A DNA stretch of 64,000 bases from Pachyseris speciosa (taxonomy: Eukaryota; Cnidaria; Anthozoa; Scleractinia; Pachyseridae), in the NCBI GenBank assembly GCA_016490735.1, contig JAEMWC010000377.1, forward strand, positions 579,501 through 643,500. Direction: 5' to 3'. Numbering within the stretch: position 1 is the stretch's first letter; the number at the start of each line of letters is the position of its first letter. Shown piece by piece: positions 40,073 to 50,658 of the stretch. The notes under the pieces are model-generated. The model worked only from the letters and a program-made list of their open reading frames with translations, did no database searches and was not told the origin of the DNA. The translations under genes were made by a program, and so were the position numbers.

Positions 40073-40273
40073 TCACCACTCACCAACTCCTTGTGGAATA
40101 TTGAAACGCTGGAGGGGCGGGGAGGGGTGTGGGGGGCCACTTTTCGAAGTGAAGTAAACAAAGAGTCCCCCGGCTGCTTCGAGAGCGGGCACAAGTTTTA
40201 ATTCGAGACGGCTGATGCGGTTGAAGAGGGTGAATAGGGCCCAAAATTGGGGCATGCTGAAATCGTGCGCCAT
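40073..40273 (-). CDS. Small ORF directly after the fibre gene (A), 66 aa
   Basis: ATG immediately follows the fibre TGA in the same frame. Reads MAHDFSMPQFWALFTLFNRI, then SRLELKLVPALEAAGGLFVY and a Pro-rich tail. Either a separate small gene or the fibre C-terminus cut off by a nonsense mutation. The 39,910-40,072 spacer after it contains CTATATAAAAAG. Confidence 0.45.
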   Translation of the reverse strand: MAHDFSMPQFWALFTLFNRISRLELKLVPALEAAGGLFVYFTSKSGPPHPSPPLQRFNIPQGVGEW

Positions 40274-42354
40274 TCATGTGGCTGTAAGAAGGTCACTGTC
40301 GACTCGGCAAACCATTCCAGTCCAAACCACAGGTTTCGAAAACCGGATAGCCCCATTTTGGTACCTGAATAAAAGGTCGTCATTATTGTAAACGGCCTGA
40401 TTATTCAAATTAAAATTTCCACCCAACTTTGGCTCTTTGAAAAGGAAGCTGTTCATGTCGATGTCACTTTGCATTGTCACCTCTCCATTCATTCCGTCAA
40501 ACAAGGTTGCGTTCTCATCGACGACATAATGCCCGTTCAGATCCAAATCCTCTCCAAATTTTACGTTTCCAAGGGTGAATCCACCCATGTCCAGATCGTT
40601 TTCCATCAACACACCGAGGGGGGTCGCTCGGAACAGTTTCAAAGGCCGCTGCGCATTTTTTTTTTTTTTTGAAATTTAAATCCAAGTCCAAGAGAAGCTT
40701 CCCATTCATCTTCAAAGGGGCTTGCATGGTCATCATTCCACTGTCGACAGTCCAAACTTTGTCAAAAACACTCGAGTCCACATTGGAAACATATCCTGAA
40801 ACTTCATAAACGACGAGGTGGCCGGTGGTCGAACTTGTTGTTCTGCCGTGCAGGTCCAAATAAATGTAGTTGAGGGTGCTGTCGCTCCACCGGTGGAACT
40901 GAACGAGGGTTTTTGTGTATGGCGGGTTGGCGTCGCTGAAGGTTCGCGTGGTTTGGCTCGTGATGGAAATAACAATGGCACTTGCCCTGACGGGACACAT
41001 TTGTCATTTCTGGTAGAAAATACTCGACCACGAACGTGTAATACCCTTTCGGCAGTGGGAATAGATTGAAACCGATCCGCGAGCGATAATCATTGCTGCC
41101 CGCGTCTTTGACAAGAGTGAATTCGTACGCGTTTTTGTTGGCCCCGTGTGGGGAGGCGGCGAAGTTGACAATCCCATGGACCTGAATTTTATTTCCGGAT
41201 GAGGAATCATCCGAATCATCCAAATCATCCATGAGGAAGGCGAACGGGTTTTTTTGTCCGCTTGACAGGGAAAGGTGTGAGTGATCCACATAATCCTTCG
41301 TTGCCGCGTCCGTTTCGTCGACCGGCTTTTCGAGAGCGGTGATTTTGTGGGCCCTCATGTCGTGATTGCCTGTCATTGCTTGACTGCCATCCTTTTTCAG
41401 AAAGTCATCCACATAATCGTCCACGTATCTTTTTGTCGCCGCGTCACTGGAGGTTGTTGGGTCGTGCAAAAAGGTGATCCGTTGCGAGCCCTTGTCCAGG
41501 TCTCCATACATCAGATGCGTGCCGTCTCGTCGGAGGAAAAACATACCCTTTGTTCGCCGCGTCTGCTGTGTCAAAGGGGGTACAAGATTTGTGGTCGAGT
41601 TGTTGTTCATGTTCAAGTCTTTTTGTGCAATCGCGTCAATTTTGATTCGCAGCCCTTCATCCACGTATTTTTTGTTGACGGCGTCTTCGGCAGGCGTGCT
41701 GGAATCGGCGTCTTTCAAATTGATGATGGCATTTCCATCCATGTTCAAATCGTCCCACGCCGGGTTGGACCCATCGCGTTTCAAACACCCTGCGATTTCC
41801 GAATAAAGAAGGCTTTTGTTCACAGCATCGAGGGAGTCCTTGGCGTAACCCATGTTGGTGATGAGATTCTCCTCCATGTCCAGGTTGCCGGTCATTGGTG
41901 TGCTCCCGTCGAGTTTCAGAAAATCCCCCGTCGCACCTGTGAGGCCTTGCGGCCCTTGCAACCCCTGCGGACCCTGTAAGCCTCTGAGCCTTTGAATGCC
42001 GCGCGGGCCTTCGGCCTCGCGGGGTCCGGCATCGCCTTTGTCACCTTTGTCGCCTTTGTCCCCTTTGGGCCCAACATTCCCACGGTCGCCTTTCAGCCCT
42101 TGCGGACCTGCTGGTCCTCGCGCACCCGCTGGACCTAGTGGGCCTTCCTCACCGTGAGGGCCTTGCGGCCCCTGCGGCCCATGAGGTCCGTGCGGGCCGG
42201 TTGGCCCCTGCGGACCCTGAGCACCTCGTGGTCCAGGATCCTCCTTCTCTCCGCACGAACCTCGTGGCCCAGGGGGGCCGGCAGCAACGCCTTGACCGCG
42301 GGCTGGCGCTCTGAATCTTCGGAAAATACCGAGCCCTCTGGCAAACGCCCCCAT
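40274..42354 (-). pseudogene. Collagen-stalk fibre / receptor-binding protein (A), frameshifted
   Basis: Starts [20 protein letters not shown]. About 34 Gly-X-Y triplets follow ([33 protein letters not shown]), forming a collagen-like stalk. Next come at least four tail-fibre repeats of the type [19 protein letters not shown] / [11 protein letters not shown], then a beta-rich tip ([20 protein letters not shown]). Frames change near 41,000 and at an A12 run near 40,660. Host attachment is the natural role, inferred from phage-tail-like repeats. In this copy the ATPase frame runs straight into it without a stop. Confidence 0.75.
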
Positions 42355-42990
42355 GCTATATATCTTCGTCGAAATTTTGTTTATCAGTTTTCGTGGTTTG
42401 TCGAAGTAAAAGAAGGAGAACGTTTTTTCAGTGGCGCGGTCCAGCAGGTTGTGGTCGACACCCAGCTCGTCGGCGATTCGTTTGTTCTCCCTCGGGAGGA
42501 AGCTGAAAAGGCAGAAATGGTTGCAGTTGTCCCAGATGTTTTTGGGAACCTTGTAGTAGGTTTGGTTCAGGTAAATGACGCTGCAGTTTCTGTGCCGACC
42601 ATTGACGAAATAGTTGATGATGTCGCTCTGGTTCTTTTCACAAACCAAGTCGTCGAACACGACAACTTTTTGATTCTCCGGCGGCAATTCTTCCAACGGG
42701 ATTATTTCGTCGCCGGGGGCCTCGATGACCTCGTACCCCACCTCAGGGTCGATGTTTTCGGCAAAGTCCCGCAAGAGGGCTTGGTACTTGTGTTGGTGGA
42801 GGTTTTTCGAAAAGTGAAAGACTTTGTCGAACGCCAACAGCTCGTAAAGCATGTGGAGCAGGATGATCGTTTTGCCTGAATTGCTTGGCCCGCAGATCAA
42901 CATCCTGAAAACGTCGTCGGGCATGGCCGGATGCCCCTGCCGGAAACCGTTTGAGGCAGCGACGTTGGGATCGTAGTTCGGAATTTTCAT
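42355..42990 (-). CDS. FtsK/HerA-type DNA packaging ATPase (A), fused to the fibre frame
   Basis: Powers genome packaging into the capsid in the Polinton/adintovirus lineage. Walker A GPSNSGKT at residues 34-41, Walker B VVVFDD at 109-114, and a sensor-like [11 protein letters not shown] around 135-145. The catalytic motifs are intact. About 212 codons, normal for the family. There is no stop before the fibre ATG at 42354: a TAG exists in another frame at TATATAG, so a 1-nt change may have caused the fusion into one 728-codon frame. Divergent from N1 with only 11 bp between start codons. Confidence 0.85.
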
Positions 42991-43001
42991 TTTCCTATAT
43001 A
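42991..43001. promoter_or_regulatory. Eleven-bp bidirectional start region with TATATA
   Basis: TTTCCTATATA is all that separates the ATPase ATG (minus) from the N1 ATG (plus). TATATA is self-complementary and could serve both directions, implying near-leaderless transcripts or promoters inside the coding regions. Confidence 0.45.
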
Positions 43002-43524
43002 ATGTCCCTGAAGAACTGGAGGCGAAAGGCAGAAGCTGAGGCTGAGGTCGAAAGGCAGGAGGATGAAATCCGCCGGAAATTCAAAACGCACCAAAATCGC
43101 CAAAGAGTTTGGCCAGGTCGAGGCTGAAAAGCTTTTCAAACCGATCACGACCAGGTTGGACAAAAGTTTGATGCCTCCCACACCGGAGGTGGAAGGCCCT
43201 GACTACGACATGGACGAGCTCGACCGAGTCAACCCGTTCGGTTGGGACGATTTTCGGCCGGAGGTCCCAACCCCTCCTCCATCACCAACCGAGGAAGAAG
43301 AAGAAGAGTTTCCCCCCTCACCACCCCCTCTTGAAGAAGAGGAGGCAGCCGGTCCGCCCGTTACCCCACGCCCACCTCCGCGCCCAACATGGGAACAGCC
43401 AGAAGCGCCCGAGTTTCTCGAAAAACGCGCCGAATCGAACAGGCTGCGCTCGCTTAGCAGCCTCATCACGAAAATGAAACGAAAACCGAACCTTGCTGAA
43501 GAAAGAGTGAAAGACCCCAGCTAA
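43002..43524 (+). pseudogene. Viral gene N1 (A), acidic/Pro-rich, one frameshift
   Basis: Starts [19 protein letters not shown], shifts frame near 43,090, and continues KIAKEFGQVEAEKLFKPITT, DYDMDELDRVNPFGWDDF, then Pro/Glu-rich low complexity (PTPPPSPTEEEEEEF). About 173 codons. No known family; the charged N-terminal helix and disordered acidic middle would fit a scaffold or genome-associated role. First gene of the + strand virion operon, 3 nt before N2. Confidence 0.6.
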
Positions 43525-43527
43525 TCG

Positions 43528-43931
43528 TTGAATGGCTGGTCTTTGGCGAATCTTGAAAGAGAAAAAGCCGAGATTCTTGAAAACAGACAACGGAAGAGTG
43601 AGGGGCGGCGGGAGGTTTCAGCACAGCAGCTGCAAGTGGGAAAAAAGGCGTTGAAACGAACTCCTCCGAAAGAAACAAGAGTCCGGCCTCCCACAGATTG
43701 GCAACAGGCCATTATGTCTCGCCGACCCTCGATCAGTGGGCCAGAAGAGGAGGAGGAGGAGGAAGAGTGGGAAGTGGAAGGCAGCGGTGTGGGAGACCTC
43801 GCCGACGACAAGGTCCATCAACTCTTTGTGGTGTTTGGTTCGAAGTTTCTTCTTTGCTCAACAAGCTTCTCCAGCTTGGTGCTGTCAATGAATTTCAGAG
43901 GCGAAAAATTCTCCACGATTATATAGCGTGA
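43528..43931 (+). pseudogene. Viral gene N2 (A), one frameshift
   Basis: N-terminus MNGWSLANLEREKAEILENR, basic and acidic runs (EEEEEEEEWEVEGS), then the end continues in another frame with VSSLLNKLLQLGAVNEFQRR and KILHDYIA at the stop (43929-43931). The C-terminal frame looks more coding than the longer read-through. No family recognised. TATATA inside the last codons precedes the minor capsid ATG. Confidence 0.55.
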
Positions 43932-43933
43932 GG

Positions 43934-44683
43934 ATGTACCACCTGGTGCTCGACTCAAGCCTCGCAAAGCTGCAACGATACGGCGCCTCCCAAAAGTCCT
44001 ACGACTTTGAAATTCTTTTCAACCCACCGATTGAGCTCGACGCGCAGCGAAAATGGGAAGCCGCGCTCGATACGCTGCTCACCATGAGCTACTCCTGGTA
44101 CATCGTCGCGGCTGCCTACGGCAACAACGAAATCAAGTGGAGGAAGAAAGGAGAAGCCTGGCAAACGTTGACGTTCCCCGACGGGATGTACGATTACACA
44201 GACATCAACAGGTTTCGTTGACCCTGATGCCGAGGACAAAAAGCACATTTTCAGTCTGTACTTCGACTTCTCGATCACCGGGTTGTGGTGGGAATAGCGC
44301 AAAATTACGAGCTCGACCTCTCTGCCGGGGATTTTGTCAAGTTGCTTGGGTTCGACATAAATGATTTGAAAGACGCGACGAGCTTCACGGGAACCACGAT
44401 TCTGGACATCACAAGGGGCGTCGACTGGGTCTTCCTGCACTGCGACTTGGTCATGCGGCGGGCGAACGACGTGCCAAGCGACGTTGTGTTCTCTTTCTCT
44501 ACCGCGAACCTCGAGGTCAGCTACCCTTTCACGAAAGAGCCCCTGCGCCCCAAATTCCATCCAGTCAACAAATCGCGGATCGACTCGGTGAGGATCCGGG
44601 TTACGGACGGGAGAAACAACATCCTCGACCTCAACGGCGCGGACGTGGCTGTGGATTTGATGATCCGAGAAATTTCTGGTTGA
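43934..44683 (+). pseudogene. Minor capsid (penton-like, single jelly-roll) protein (A), frameshifted
   Basis: Starts MYHLVLDSSLAKLQRYGASQ and runs to about 44,220 (IKWRKKGEAWQTLTFPDGMY), then shifts; the 44285-44683 frame holds YELDLSAGDFVKLLGFD, RGVDWVFLHCDLVMRR and ends DLNGADVAVDLMIREI. About 250 codons, beta-rich, and placed before core and MCP genes as in Polinton-type operons. At least two frameshifts. Structural assignment is by size, order and beta pattern. Confidence 0.68.
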
Positions 44684-44691
44684 AGTATACG

Positions 44692-44990
44692 ATGAATTTG
44701 CCAAGGGAGTGGATGAAGTTTTTCGACCCGCGCGCCGGCCGGTATCGCGTCAAACACAAAGGCACGGGTGTGGTCCATAACACCCTCGTGGACTTTGGCA
44801 AAAAAGAAGCGGCGCTGGTTGTGAAAAAAACCGCAAAGCCTCCTTCAACCAAGGAAAGAACCGCTGCGATGGCTGGGAAGGGGGGAGGAAAATCAGACAG
44901 TTGTTGCGGAAACGCCGCAGGCCCGCGTCCCCACCCCGATCAGATGCAATGCTCAAACTGAGTCAAATTTTGGCAAACCGAAATTCCTGC
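44692..44990 (+). pseudogene. Basic virion core protein (A), frameshifted
   Basis: MNLPREWMKFFDPRAGRYRV, then many Lys/Arg (FGKKEAALVVKKTAKPP) and Gly-Lys clusters; the basic tail LRKRRRPASPPRSD continues in the neighbouring frame after 44,900. About 95 codons. Highly basic, so probably DNA-condensing; inferred. Starts 8 nt after the minor capsid stop with GTATACG ahead of the ATG. Confidence 0.5.
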
Positions 44991-46220
44991 CTTGGAGCAG
45001 AACATTCCTGCCTTGGAGCAGGAAAATGTTTTGCCTTTGTATATCGCGATGTTCAGGGCACCACACTTGCTCGAGAAGGTTGATTTTGAGCGAATCAATC
45101 TGGACACCCGCCCCTCACGTTTCCGGCCAATGGGCAACCGCAGGAGAAAACCAATCTTTTGCTCGCAGTGCAAAACCGAGACGTCATCTACGACTGGTAT
45201 AAGGCCTATATCCGTGTTGATTTCAAATTTCAGGCCACTGCCGACGGGGCATTGATTGCGGCTGACACGCGGTCGGCCCCAGTCAACCGCTCTTTCTCTC
45301 TCATCAGATCCATGAGGGTGTCATCCGGGAGGAAAGACCTGTACGAAGCCAACGGCATCCACAAAATAATTTTCATCAAAAACCTGCTGAAATATTCTGA
45401 CGACTTTGCCAAAAGTGTGGCAGAGACCCCATCAAAACGGTCAAAACGGGAATTCCACTCAACCGCTACTCGTTCTTTGAGGACCTGGAAGACAAGCTCT
45501 CGCCCCCGACGCAACTCACGTTCAACATCGAGCTGCAGAGTGACAACGAAATGATTTTCTAAAACGGCGGCACCGCGCGCCGAAGTGTTGTCCGAAGATT
45601 TGAGTTGTGGGTCCCCAAACTGCGGATGAAGCCTGCGGGCCAAAAGCTTGTCAATGAAAGCTTCCTGAAACCGACCCAGTGGTAGGTAGGTAGGTAGGTA
45701 GGTATACTTTATTTAAATCAAGAAACACGCTAGCCCCAACAACACTAAGCTGGTTTCCATGGAGGGCGTGTTTATACGGACATAAAAATGAAACTAAAGC
45801 TAATACTACGAGTTAATAATATGATACATCTAAAACTACGAAAATTCAGCTAAGAACGAGAATTAACCGTTATAAACTAAATATTAAAACGTCTTAGGAT
45901 AGCTATGACATAACTAACACAAAACTATATAGCATGACATGACCCAATTACGTTTTGATACATTTATTAAAGGAATATATCGACTCCGCTAGTTTTGCTT
46001 CATTTGGGAGTTGGTTCCAAAGCATCGCGCCGCTGTATTTGGAACTTCTTTTTAGAAACTCTCTCTTCGGTTTAGGAAGTGTCAGATCTGTAGCACTATT
46101 TCTAAGATGGTAATTAGTCTGATCAACATTCCTTCTACCAAAAGAGTTCCTGAGTTCGGGCGCATGTCGTCATTTAGTATTTTAAACATCAATGTTGATT
46201 TGGCCCGGAGCCGCCTCACA

Positions 46221-47629
46221 TCAAGTGTGTCCCAAGAGGGTTTCGATTATTTCAGCGGAACGAATATCATAACTGGCACCAGTAAGAACTCTAGCAGCGT
46301 TAGATTGAAATCTTTGTGACTTATCTTTTAATAATTTGCCGCAATTATCCCAAAGAGGGGAACAATATTCAAAATAAGGCTGTACTAGGCTCTTATGAAC
46401 CTTTTCAAGCGTATTAACAGGAACAAAGGGCTTGATACGTCTCATCGCTCCAATGCCCGCACTGGCCTTCTTACAAATCATGTCGATATGACTATCCCAA
46501 CTAAGTCTTTCATCTATCTGAACCCCTAGGCATTTATGTGTATCAGTTCGAGTTATAGGTGTATTATTTACTACAACTGGTTGTTCGGTATTCTTATTGT
46601 TCAGGTTATATGAAGAGCCAATAAACATCAATTGAGAGTTAGAGGGGTGCATTTGAAGTTTATTTTCTATAAGCCAGTTGCGGACATGAGCGAGGTCAGA
46701 ATTTAGTTTAATGACAAGTTCGTTGGCATCGTAAGAGGATGAGAGATCTGGGTATCATCTGCATACATACATGGAGTAGTTGATCTTAAACACTCAGGCA
46801 GGTCGTTAATATATAATAAGAACAACAATGGACCCAGGATTGAGCCCTGAGGCACGCCACAGGTGATTGTTTTCTTGGATGAGACGTGTTCATTAATACT
46901 GCATTGCTGCTCTCTATTTGTCAAATAAGATTCGAACCACTTCAGTTCTATGCTAGAGATACCAAAATGTTTCTTCATCTTATTTAAAAGAATGTCATGA
47001 TTTATTGAATCAAATGCCCTTTTAATATCAAGAAAAATGACACCATTCAATTTCCCATTATCCATATTTTCAAGCCATTCATCACACATTTGGATGAAAA
47101 CCGTTACCGTGGAGTGCTTCGGACGAAATCCAGATTGAAATTTGGACAACAAGCAGTTTTCAGTCAGGTAACCATATACCTGGCGAAAAACCTCCTTTTC
47201 AAATGCTTTGCTCACTGCTGGTAAAATAGAAATGGGGCGGTAGTTCGCACGTTGCCGTCTGTCTCCAGATTTAAAACTCGGCGTTACACGTGCGCGTTTC
47301 CAATCATCTATGTAGATTCCAGTCGGAAGAGAGAGGTTGAAGATGTACGTCAAAGACGGTGCAACTATACTTGCTGAAAGTTTAAGAATTTTAGGAGGAA
47401 TCCTATCCAGGCCGGTTGTTTTATTTGCTTTTAGGCCTCTCAGAGTTGACACAACGTTATCGACAGGAATTGATGAAAATTTAAACTGCGTGCATGGGAG
47501 TGGATTGGTATTATTTTTTGTCGGTTGGTCAATAACGCATGACTCTTCATCGTATTCTGCTGCTAGCGTCGGCCCAATATTAAAAAAATAGTCGTTCAAA
47601 CCCTCAGCTATAGATATGGGATCTGACAC
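46221..47629 (-). pseudogene. CR1 ORF2 reverse transcriptase, frameshifted
   Basis: Frame 46703-47629: GLDRIPPKILKLSA, GVIFLDIKRAFDSINHDILL, GVPQGSILGPLLFLLYINDL and MYADDTQISH (catalytic Asp pair). Frame 46221-46652 carries the thumb and C-terminal part (GVQIDERLSWDSHIDMIC). One shift near 46,690. Inactive copy. Confidence 0.85.
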
Positions 47630-47713
47630 TAAATTATCGTTAACTAAGAGCTCGCTCCAATTGTTCGATTTATTATTTTTCCCAATAACGTATTAATGAG
47701 CGTCCAAGCTTTC

Positions 47714-48790
47714 TTAAGGGTCATTCGACCTCGAGCAGTCATTAATCTTATTGTGGAAAAATTTGGATTTGGCATTACGCCTTTGAATATTTACTTTATT
47801 ACGCAATGTTTTGAAACTCTCCCAGTGGGTCTGTGAGGCATATTTTATTGCCCGTTTTTTGTGATAGTCTCGATTTCTCATGAGGTCCTTGATTTGAGGT
47901 GTAATCCAGGGAACGGAGTTCCCTCTTGTTCTTTTGTGTCGTATTGGTGCATGCCTATTTAATGTCTCAGTAAAAAAGGATTTCCATACATTCCAACATG
48001 TGTTGGGATTATTGATTTGTTGAATCACGTTCCAAGGCATTCGGGATAAATCTTCAACGAAAAGCTCAGCATCAAAGTGTTTGTAGTCTCTGATTTCTCT
48101 CACCCCCTGATTAGTATTTGGTAAAACAGATTTCCTCACTGCATAAATCAAATTGTGATCTGAGATTCCAAGATGTATAACACCAGAAGAATGTATGTTC
48201 TCTTTTGCATTTGTTAAAACTAGATCTATCAGGGTGGCTGAAGTATCTGTCACCCTGGTGGGTTTGTCTATTAGCTGATCAATTTGGTATAGTGAACAGA
48301 GAAAAATCAATTGTCTTGTGTGGGGATCCAATGAAACTTAACTAACGTCACAATTAAGATCACCGACTAACACTAACTGTTTGCTTTCGGCGTCACACCT
48401 TTGAAAAAATATCTCGCACTCATTGAATAGGTCCATATCTGAATTTGGAGGTCTATACCAAGTGCATACAAGAAAAGATTTGCTATGTGGGCGGTTGATT
48501 TCAGCACAGACCATCTCAAGACTGCTAGGCACCAAGTCTTCCCTATCGGAATACGGTATATTATCCCGAATGTACAAGACGACACCGCCTCCAACTCTAT
48601 TGCGATCCTTTCTAGTAAGATTATAGCCAGGAATACTTATCTCGTTGTTGGGTATTGATTCATCAATTTTAGACTCATTTATAGCGAAAATATCAAAAGG
48701 TGTGCTAAGTAAGACATGCCTAATTTCATCGATATGTTTGAGTAGACTATTAACATTCAGGTTGGCAATTTTGAGACCCTTTAGTTAAGC
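47714..48790 (-). pseudogene. CR1 ORF2 endonuclease (APE type), one stop
   Basis: Upstream blocks LKIANLNVNSLLKHIDEI and FAINESKID, then VGGGVVLYIRDN, LVLVGDLNCDVS (GDLN) and LGISDHNLIY (SDH) give the full set of endonuclease motifs. An in-frame stop near 48,338 splits the domain and another near 47,714 precedes the RT region. Confidence 0.82.
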
Positions 48791-48831
48791 CACGTTACGC
48801 ATTGTGGAACCAAACTCATGACAAGCCCTGT

Positions 48832-49839
48832 CTACCGACGTGGTTTCTTGTGTACTGGGGGAACAATTGATCCTGACGCTAGCTGCATTATTAACTGTCC
48901 TAGCTGACGTAGTGGGGTCTGAAAACCCTGGTTACGTCTTGCTTTATTTGCCGACGGTCTGAGAAATTTAATAAAACTAGTAGCTAAGCAAGCTGATCCC
49001 TTAGAGTTCAGGTGTAATTTACTACTGTTGAGGCAGGATCCATCTATATGTGAATTGTCAATGAAATGAAAGCCATTTCTGTTGCTCATCTCCGTAAGTT
49101 TTTCGTTGACCTCCGATAACTTCGTCGACACACCAATGTCTTCTCTGTGTGCGAGGCTGGAGATACCTATTTTCGCGGTTTGGAATTTATTTCGAATCTT
49201 CAAAGCCAGGTTTTCTGTTTTTGACACACAAGACTCGACACTATCAGATGGCAAATTATTCGTGCCCGAATGAATGATCACATGCGAGGGCTCAACATCC
49301 ATGCGGATGCTATCTACTTCATGGCAGATTTGGTCGCTGGTTTTACCTGGAAACATACGCTTGTCGACTGTTTTCTTGGTGAGTTTCTGGGGATCGATGT
49401 TCTTGATTAGGGAATCTCCTATAATTACAACTGATTTCGGTTGAGCACCTGATGTACCACCTCTCGTAAGCTGAGAGGGTTGAGAGGATTGTAGGCTGTG
49501 AGGACTGTCGACGGTTTCACAGCTGCTTAAGACTGGGAAGCGATGATTTGTTGTTGATTTTGTTGCGTTAGTTAACACATTCCCCTCGTCAACAGGTTCA
49601 CAATTACTTAGAACTGAGAAGCGATTGTTTGTTGTTAATGTTGTTGATCGGCCTCCCAAGAGGATTGATCGAGGTTGTTGATCGACCTCCCAATAGGATC
49701 GAACGTCTGTATGCAAATCATTTTTGTTAGTCTCTTGGATTAAATGTTTATTTTCCTTATTTATTTCATTATTTAGGATTCTTAGAGCCGTTACCAAACT
49801 TTTATTTTCGTCATGGACTGAACTCGATTCCCGCTTCAA
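48832..49839 (-). CDS. CR1 ORF1, coiled coil and SGNH esterase domain
   Basis: After a helical segment (NNEINKENKHLIQETNKND) come the SGNH/GDSL hydrolase blocks: VVIIGDSLIKN (nucleophile Ser), VIIHSGTNNLP (block III Asn) and SKLHLNSKG (block V with His). Such esterase domains are known in CR1 ORF1 proteins and are thought to aid lipid or RNP interactions. 335 codons, with the catalytic residues present. Confidence 0.82.
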   Translation of the reverse strand: MKRESSSVHDENKSLVTALRILNNEINKENKHLIQETNKNDLHTDVRSYWEVDQQPRSILLGGRSTTLTTNNRFSVLSNCEPVDEGNVLTNATKSTTNHRFPVLSSCETVDSPHSLQSSQPSQLTRGGTSGAQPKSVVIIGDSLIKNIDPQKLTKKTVDKRMFPGKTSDQICHEVDSIRMDVEPSHVIIHSGTNNLPSDSVESCVSKTENLALKIRNKFQTAKIGISSLAHREDIGVSTKLSEVNEKLTEMSNRNGFHFIDNSHIDGSCLNSSKLHLNSKGSACLATSFIKFLRPSANKARRNQGFQTPLRQLGQLIMQLASGSIVPPVHKKPRR

Positions 49840-49977
49840 AGACTCGTAACTGTATTCAAGATCACTTAGCCTCTGTCTAAGAGGGCGATTTTCGTCTCGG
49901 AGTCTCGTTAATTCCGATGGTCGGAGCTCAATTGCTCAACAACGATCTTGTATTTCCTTCGACCTGCTTCTGTAAAA

Positions 49978-50658
49978 TCACCAAGTCGAGTTTAATGCCT
50001 CTATTTCAGCAGACAATTCTCGACTCAGCCCTTTGCAGCCACAATTATCTGATCTACTGCCCTCCCCAGAAGCCATTACCTGTTGTTTATCGCTATGGAT
50101 GACTTCAGGCACAGACGGTGGACTTTTTGATCCTTGTGAGCGGGCTTTAGCTTCGAACCTCGATGTATCGCAAGAATCAACGATGGAGTCGTCTGATAAT
50201 GCCCCCGACTGGCAGCTGTGTCCATTTGATGCAAGGGGTCCATGACCGCCCGATTGCAACACAGTTGAATTTGATAAAAGTGAATCACTATCGTCGATTG
50301 GCTTCTCAGTCCTGTTCCGCTGAATCAAGTTAACTAGTTGCTCCTTCAATAAAGGACCGTCCTTCCCTTGAAAAGAGAGAGTTAATTGCTTTCCACGATA
50401 CCATGTTATCGTCAATCGATTGTTATAACTTTTAAACGTCTTCGCTGTTCCGCCAGGTGACGACCACTTCCCCTGTTGCTGAATAGTTTCTTCCACAAAT
50501 TTCATCAAGGTTTCCAGGTCGCCAGTCCAGATCAGACGTTCACCTTTAAGTAGCAGATTTTCTAGTTCAGAGCTATGATGTTTAATCGAAAACAGTTCGG
50601 CATTTGTGTTCTCCAAGGAACTGTTGTCGGAGCTAATAGAAACAGGACCGTCCGCCAT
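49978..50658 (-). CDS. CR1 ORF1, N-terminal part
   Basis: Starts MADGPVSISSDNSSLENTN just inside the 5' end. A possible nucleic-acid-binding region (KSYNNRLTITWYRGKQLTLS) and a hydrophilic linker precede LSRELSAEIEALNST, which begins a coiled coil. A TGA at 49978 and a frame change separate it from the esterase part, so this copy is broken. Confidence 0.7.
   Translation of the reverse strand: MADGPVSISSDNSSLENTNAELFSIKHHSSELENLLLKGERLIWTGDLETLMKFVEETIQQQGKWSSPGGTAKTFKSYNNRLTITWYRGKQLTLSFQGKDGPLLKEQLVNLIQRNRTEKPIDDSDSLLSNSTVLQSGGHGPLASNGHSCQSGALSDDSIVDSCDTSRFEAKARSQGSKSPPSVPEVIHSDKQQVMASGEGSRSDNCGCKGLSRELSAEIEALNSTW

Noticed and set aside
43203..44704. Long minus-strand frames opposite N1, N2 and minor capsid
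   Set aside because: Shadow frames of GC-richer viral genes; the + strand frames show capsid-like motifs and homologous order.
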